The position numbers were made by a program, and so were the translations under genes. 5,925 bases of DNA from Pseudomonadota bacterium (GTDB lineage Bacteria; Pseudomonadota; Alphaproteobacteria; Azospirillales; Azospirillaceae), in contig JAEYOB010000279.1 in the NCBI GenBank assembly GCA_023412175.1, positions 1 to 5,925 of the forward strand, given 5' to 3'. The first letter of the stretch is position 1; the number at the start of each line of letters is the position of its first letter. The notes beneath the pieces were generated by a model. That model ran no database searches and was not told the origin of the DNA. It saw only the letters and a list, made by a program, of their open reading frames with translations. This document shows, one piece after another, positions 5,019 to 5,925 of the stretch.

Positions 5019-5925
5019 ATCGCCTGCGGCACTCGGAGTGGCGGTCGGCGTCGGCTTGTTGCCGGTCGCAGTCACCGTGCGCTCCACATCGACCGGACGC
5101 TTCAGGACGATCAGCGCCAGCGTCGTCACCGCGGTGCCCGCCAGGATGGCCAGCACATAGGGGCCCAGCGGCGCCACCGCGTTGGGGATGGCCAGCACGA
5201 AGACGCCGCCGTGCGGCGCGCGCAGCGCACACCCGAACCACATCGACAGCGCCCCGGCCACCGCCGACCCGGCGATGCATGCAGGGATGACGCGCAACGG
5301 ATCCTTGGCGGCGAAGGGGATGGCCCCTTCCGTGATGAAAGCCAGCCCGAGCACGCCGGCCGCCTTGCCCGCCTCCCGTTCCTGCATGGTGAAGCGGCTC
5401 TTGGCCAGCATCGTGGCGAGCGCAAGACCCAGGGGCGGCGTCATGCCGGCGGCCATCACCGCAGCCATAGGCGTGAACGTGTTGGAAGCCAGCAGACCGA
5501 CCGCGAAGGTGTAGGCCGCCTTGTTCACCGGCCCGCCCATGTCCAGCGCCATCATGCCGCCGAGCAGCAGGCCGAGCGCCACGGCGTTGGCTCCGGTCAT
5601 GCTCTGCAGGAAGGACGTCAGCCCCGCCATGATGGCGGCGACCGGCGTGCCGATCAGGTAGATCATCATCAACCCGACCGCCAGCGTGGCGAGCAGCGGA
5701 ATGACCAGCACGGGCTTCAGCCCCTCCAGGTTGACCGGCAACCGGATGTGGTCGCGCAGCCAGCGCGCCACGTAGCCCGCCAGGAACCCTGCCACGATAC
5801 CGCCCAGGAATCCCGCGCCGATCTTGGCCGCCAGCATGCCGCCGATGAAGCCGGGCGCCAGCCCCGGCCGGTCGGCGATGGAATAGGCGATGTAGCCCGC
5901 CAGCACCGGCACCATCAGCCCGAAA
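5016..5925 (-). CDS. fruA: Fructose PTS permease, EIIC portion (FruA-like; 5' end outside window)
   Basis: The last 302 codons of the membrane (EIIC) domain of a fructose-type phosphotransferase permease, which imports fructose while phosphorylating it to fructose 1-phosphate. The frame is open to the right edge, so the internal ATG at 5915 is not the start; EIIB domain(s) and the first EIIC helices should lie beyond it. Numbering from that Met, the family signatures are [22 protein letters not shown] (split here by the edge of a helix, residues 5-26), [11 protein letters not shown] (127-137), [16 protein letters not shown] (148-163), [18 protein letters not shown] (194-211) and APHGGVFV (233-240). 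After the last helix comes a 25-residue polar tail rich in Thr, Pro and Ala. In many proteobacteria fruA closes a fruB-fruK-fruA operon, so those genes are expected to the right. Its stop codon directly abuts the convergent ArsR-type gene, leaving no intergenic terminator. Confidence 0.95.
   Translation of the reverse strand, partial: FGLMVPVLAGYIAYSIADRPGLAPGFIGGMLAAKIGAGFLGGIVAGFLAGYVARWLRDHIRLPVNLEGLKPVLVIPLLATLAVGLMMIYLIGTPVAAIMAGLTSFLQSMTGANAVALGLLLGGMMALDMGGPVNKAAYTFAVGLLASNTFTPMAAVMAAGMTPPLGLALATMLAKSRFTMQEREAGKAAGVLGLAFITEGAIPFAAKDPLRVIPACIAGSAVAGALSMWFGCALRAPHGGVFVLAIPNAVAPLGPYVLAILAGTAVTTLALIVLKRPVDVERTVTATGNKPTPTATPSAAGD

Overview
This window looks like chromosomal DNA from a high-GC proteobacterium. 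The coding bias is strongly G/C at third positions. The fructose PTS permease, TSUP-type exporter, LysR regulator and crotonase all read like alphaproteobacterial (Azospirillum/Rhodospirillales-like) proteins. That placement is an inference from protein character, not a database result. There are no insertion sequences, tRNAs, rRNAs, CRISPR arrays, phage genes or defence genes. Genes cover almost everything; the longest non-coding stretch is the 185 bp at 4126-4310.

Left part (1-1313, + strand): the C-terminal end of a short-chain dehydrogenase/reductase cut by the window edge, then, after a 137-bp gap, a complete crotonase-family enoyl-CoA hydratase. Together they suggest acyl-CoA or hydroxy-acyl oxidation, but the substrate cannot be read from the sequence. 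A strong hairpin runs into the crotonase stop codon.

Middle part (1314-3188, + strand): a TauE/SafE (TSUP) family membrane exporter followed by a LysR-type regulator in the same orientation. The upstream region of each gene holds the same interrupted palindrome, CCTTCG-N7-CGAAGG, a textbook LysR box (T-N11-A inside a dyad). This makes a small self-contained regulon: the regulator probably controls the exporter and itself. It is the best finding in the window.

Right part (3189-5925): an alpha/beta hydrolase on the - strand, converging on the LysR gene; an ArsR-type winged-helix regulator on the + strand, divergent from the hydrolase; and the C-terminal EIIC part of a fructose PTS permease (FruA-like) on the - strand, cut by the right edge. 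The hydrolase and ArsR genes share a 185-bp divergent promoter region with a perfect 13-bp palindrome just before the ArsR start, so the ArsR protein may control itself and perhaps the hydrolase. Both convergent junctions are very tight: LysR/hydrolase stops sit inside one hairpin, and ArsR/FruA stops form one palindromic TGATCA.

I see no wholly new system. The value here is a well-supported transporter-regulator pair with matched operators and some unusual gene junctions.
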